8,610 bases of DNA from the NCBI GenBank assembly GCA_012517635.1, contig JAAYUP010000232.1, positions 1 to 8,610 on the forward strand, given 5' to 3'. This stretch comes from Candidatus Atribacter alterifermentans. Its GTDB lineage: Bacteria > Atribacterota > Atribacteria > Atribacterales > Atribacteraceae. Position 1 is the first letter of the stretch; each line of letters starts with the position of its first letter. The position numbers and the translations under genes were made by a program. The notes beneath the pieces were generated by a model. That model searched no databases, had not been told where the DNA came from, and saw only the letters and a list, made by a program, of their open reading frames with translations. Below are positions 6,354-8,610 of this stretch, in pieces.

Positions 6354-7276
6354 CTTTCATAGCGAATATCATCAAGATAAAAAGTGCAACCATTAGGATT
6401 TAAGGTCCGATTTACCATAAAAGAAAACCCACCTTTAACGTTGCTCAGATCCTTACCTGATAAATCAAGGGTGTATTGTTTCCACTTGCTAGTTAGTGTA
6501 ATAAAACCGGTGGTTGCACCGGCTACCAAAAATTTTACCTTTTCCGTTCCCTTCTCGCCTCTCGCCCAAAAAGTTAGATGATTTGACCCAGTCAGGTTTT
6601 TCCCGTTTGGTTCATATCCTGTCGTTGGATCTGGATATTGCCAGTATAGACCCGCCCATCCTTTGATAGGGGTACGAGAGGTTGAATAAATCACCTTTAG
6701 GCATGAAGGAACAGAACGGGGGTCCTCTGTGGAGGTTAAATCAAGAGATAAATCATCAGCATCCCCTAATCGTCCCGTTAGAGAAAACAGATCTCCGACA
6801 TAGGCAGGAAAAACGACTTGGCCAACCCCACTCGCAACCTGTGATTGTGAATTGACTTGCTGAACTGGGGCAGGTTTTATATTTAAAAAATACTTGTTAT
6901 TTCTCTCTTCACCATTACTCCCTATGCCTGTTATAATCACTTCATAACGCCCAGGTAAAGAATTTTTATCAACCATAATGGACAGATTTGAAGTGAAACC
7001 TGGTCGGGATGGGCCAGAAGCTGGAGAAAAAGTATAAATCGTTCCCTCAGGCCCTCCCGAGGCGCTTAAGCTTACTCGTTGCCGATTCCTCCAAGTCGCA
7101 TCTATTCGAATTTCAGTAGTTATTTTTTCTCCTTGTAAAACCATTCCTTCTTGAAAGCTGAGATTTAAAGTGAAATTATTGGGTAATCCTAAAAAGAAAC
7201 TGATTACGGCAACGGTAGCACTAATACCTGCAATTATTGGAGTAAAATTAATTGGTCCTCTCGACGTTTTCTCCAA
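6350..7276 (-). CDS. Membrane-anchored protein with an Ig-like domain and a carbohydrate-binding-like jelly-roll domain
   Basis: Function unknown. The 308-residue protein has a hydrophobic N-terminal segment (about 11-31, FTPIIAGI to SFFLGL) with no clear cleavage site, so an uncleaved anchor is likely. Residues 35-135 resemble a bacterial Ig-like beta-sandwich (TFSPASGPSRPGF, LPGRYEVIITG). Residues 160-308 look like a galactose-binding-type jelly roll (CLKVIYS, GWAGLYWQYPD, LTFWARGEKGTEKVKF, WKQYTLDLSGKDL, FYLDDIRYE), the fold of several carbohydrate-binding modules. Binding of surface or extracellular glycans is inference. The start is TTG (7274-7276): an in-frame TAA lies four codons upstream and no ATG or GTG is available at the N-terminus. 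The GGGGAG before it almost touches the TTG, an unusually short spacing. It lies 78 bases after the 215-aa protein gene on the same strand, probably co-transcribed. Confidence 0.82.
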   Translation of the reverse strand: MEKTSRGPINFTPIIAGISATVAVISFFLGLPNNFTLNLSFQEGMVLQGEKITTEIRIDATWRNRQRVSLSASGGPEGTIYTFSPASGPSRPGFTSNLSIMVDKNSLPGRYEVIITGIGSNGEERNNKYFLNIKPAPVQQVNSQSQVASGVGQVVFPAYVGDLFSLTGRLGDADDLSLDLTSTEDPRSVPSCLKVIYSTSRTPIKGWAGLYWQYPDPTTGYEPNGKNLTGSNHLTFWARGEKGTEKVKFLVAGATTGFITLTSKWKQYTLDLSGKDLSNVKGGFSFMVNRTLNPNGCTFYLDDIRYER

Positions 7277-7354
7277 CTCCCCTTTTTAGAACTTTTCTTT
7301 TTGGAAATCAAAAAAAGATAAGTGTTTATCCATCTCCATACCTTTTCCTACTTG

Positions 7355-8002
7355 CTATTGAAAAACGACGCCTTTAATCGTTTCCAAAATCCAGGGTTGT
7401 GCATTTTTATAAGCATCTTTGGGTAAAATTATTATGGTCATTAAGTTGGTATTCGGATACAACACCATCACAATTGCATACATGAGGTTTTGGTTAAATT
7501 CCTGACCGATCATTTGAGAGAGAGCGTTTCCCTCCATTCCATAAAGATTAACCTGAGCCGTTCGATCCCCTACTTGAATAACACTTTGACCAACCTTGTT
7601 ACCACCTTGACCTAAAATATCATCCTCAATGTCTAAAAATGCTTCTAAGTTTTCTTCTGGATTCGTTACTTTGGGTAAATAGGCTTTAGCTTGATCGGGA
7701 AGCGAAAAAGCAACGATATCATCATCGGGACCTTGTTGTTGTGTTGTTCCCTGTGGGAAGGTAATAGTGTATTTTCCTTGAGGGTCCTGGTAGACATTTA
7801 TATTGGGTTGATCAAATGATGGGAGCTGCTCACCGCTTTCCATTTGAGGAAGCCCGCCTGGAGCAGATTCAATTAAAGGTGATGGGTTTAAAGGCGGCAA
7901 GCTTACCGTTGAATCATCAGCATTTACTGGCATAACTATTAAAAAAAAGAATAATCCCGTTAAGCCGATCAACCAATACCAAGAATTTTTTAAAGAGAAC
8001 AT
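7355..8002 (-). CDS. Secreted protein of unknown function sharing a domain with the plus-strand TPR protein
   Basis: A 215-residue exported protein. The signal peptide covers about 1-28 (Lys5, hydrophobic 9-25, likely cleavage after PVNA). A Pro/Ser-rich spacer runs over about 30-68, then a domain over 70-215. That domain starts YTITFPQGTT (78-87), contains SVIQVGDRTAQVNLY (140-154) and ends IIILPKDAYKNAQPWILETI (190-209). The ends match the last domain of the protein at 4969-6309 (HVPLPQGTT, SQVIEIKLY, IIYLPQDEYQTAQSWL), suggesting common origin. The overall shape recalls PsbP/DUF1795-like domains. The start at 8002 was chosen because AAGGAGG (8011-8017) lies 8 bases upstream and gives a clean signal peptide; an in-frame ATG nine codons earlier lies upstream of that site. 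It sits 73 bases after the DUF1638 gene and 78 bases before the jelly-roll gene, consistent with one operon. No catalytic motif is visible. Confidence 0.85.
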   Translation of the reverse strand: MFSLKNSWYWLIGLTGLFFFLIVMPVNADDSTVSLPPLNPSPLIESAPGGLPQMESGEQLPSFDQPNINVYQDPQGKYTITFPQGTTQQQGPDDDIVAFSLPDQAKAYLPKVTNPEENLEAFLDIEDDILGQGGNKVGQSVIQVGDRTAQVNLYGMEGNALSQMIGQEFNQNLMYAIVMVLYPNTNLMTIIILPKDAYKNAQPWILETIKGVVFQ

Positions 8003-8010
8003 TGAATAAC

Positions 8011-8017
8011 CCTCCTT
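8011..8017 (-). promoter_or_regulatory. Shine-Dalgarno site AAGGAGG of the 215-aa secreted protein gene
   Basis: AAGGAGG on the minus strand, 8 bases before the ATG at 8000-8002. It settles this start over the in-frame ATG at 8027-8029, which lies upstream of it. Confidence 0.8.
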
Positions 8018-8075
8018 CTCATGTTTCATAAATGTGTTTAATCCTTAAAAATTAAAATTTTGATGAAAAATAAAT

Positions 8076-8610
8076 TTACTCCTGAATATCAACACCAACA
8101 ATAATTGAATCATCATTGGTTGCTGCTACTTTTTGTCCTGGTTGAAGCACAAGAAATTCATCATGGTTCCAATCTCCATTAAGAAGTTTCTTTAATAAAA
8201 TGAGATCCCCCTCAATTTCTCGGTATTGAAGAGATTTCTTTTGAGCGATCTTTTTTACTTTGTCATGATAATTTAAAAAACGAAAAAGTTCAAAATCAAC
8301 GCTGGCAGCATAATTATAGTGTTTCATCCAACCTTCTTCAATTTCCATTAAATATCGAGCATTTTCCTCCCCATATTTCGCAAGATATTCTTTGTATTTT
8401 TTTTCTAAATTTTCATTGGTTTCCGATCCCACCGCAGATCCTCTCTCCACTGCACTCGGTGTGTAATAATAGGTTCCAGGATGATTATTAAATTCTTCAA
8501 GGTATTTCCTTCTCGATCCCAAAAAAAGAGTAATACAATCATGAGCCTTTGGAATAACAACTGGTAGGTCTCTGGCAATGATTCCCTTGGTGGAATTACC
8601 GCATAAGGCA
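8076..8610 (-). CDS. DUF1638 family protein, N-terminus beyond the right window edge
   Basis: The reading frame is open to the window edge, giving 177 residues of the C-terminal part. The visible start reads ALCGNSTKGI, followed by VVIPKAHDCITLFLGSRRKY, then NHPGTYYYTP, YGEENARYLMEIEEGW, AASVDF and EGDLILLKKLLNGDW, ending FLVLQPGQKV. This series is characteristic of DUF1638 (PF07796). The TTG at 8520-8522 is a leucine codon within FLGS, not a start. The biochemical role is undefined. From memory, members often lie near corrinoid proteins and methyltransferases in methanogens and other anaerobes; no such gene is visible here, though the upstream side is outside the window. The Cys residues of LCGN and AHDC with the nearby His could bind metal (inference). 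The gene is followed at 73 bases by the secreted-protein gene on the same strand, with no terminator seen between them. Confidence 0.85.
   Translation of the reverse strand, partial: ALCGNSTKGIIARDLPVVIPKAHDCITLFLGSRRKYLEEFNNHPGTYYYTPSAVERGSAVGSETNENLEKKYKEYLAKYGEENARYLMEIEEGWMKHYNYAASVDFELFRFLNYHDKVKKIAQKKSLQYREIEGDLILLKKLLNGDWNHDEFLVLQPGQKVAATNDDSIIVGVDIQE

Noticed and set aside
6384..6581. Plus-strand open frame of 65 residues inside the jelly-roll gene
   Set aside because: Antisense shadow of a well-supported domain; no ribosome site and no recognisable product.
1..8610. Mobile elements, CRISPR arrays, tRNA or rRNA genes, defence systems
   Set aside because: No transposase or integrase motifs, no direct-repeat arrays and no RNA-gene signatures were seen on either strand. 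The window looks like ordinary chromosome with several poorly known envelope genes.

Overview
The window is an AT-rich bacterial chromosome segment carrying nine recognisable protein genes and no rRNA, tRNA, CRISPR array or insertion sequence. Strong Shine-Dalgarno sites (AAGGAGG or GAGGAGG), a PPi-type phosphofructokinase, a desulforedoxin, a DUF1638 protein and a small HPGHEKHLC-type zinc protein all point to a strict anaerobe. The combination would fit deep-branching fermenters such as Atribacterota or relatives of Thermotogae and Dictyoglomota. That placement is inference from gene content; no marker gene is present to settle it.

Left part, minus strand (1-2812): a pyrophosphate-dependent 6-phosphofructokinase gene runs off the left edge and is interrupted by an in-frame TGA. 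About 500 bases of AT-rich DNA without a convincing gene follow. Next is a complete HtrA/DegP-type periplasmic serine protease with a 12-bp terminator hairpin just past its stop.

Middle (2813-4806): a 45-residue desulforedoxin (plus strand) is divergent from the protease and convergent with a 60-residue His/Cys-rich protein (minus strand). The convergent pair shares a perfect 20-base palindromic terminator. After a divergent promoter region comes a plus-strand PlsC-type acyltransferase fused to a zinc ribbon and a C-terminal beta-rich domain.

Right part (4969-8610): three exported or membrane-anchored proteins of unknown role, then a DUF1638 gene cut by the right edge. The plus-strand protein has a signal peptide, a TPR-like helical pair, a Pro/Ser/Thr linker and two C-terminal domains. 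It converges with a minus-strand gene order (transcribed right to left) of DUF1638 protein, secreted 215-aa protein, and membrane-anchored Ig-like plus jelly-roll protein. The last domain of the plus-strand protein and the body of the 215-aa protein look homologous, so a shared exported domain appears on both sides of the convergent junction. Together with the protease and acyltransferase, much of the window concerns the cell envelope.

The observations most worth checking are the nonsense codon in the phosphofructokinase, the shared exported domain, and the acyltransferase/zinc-ribbon fusion.
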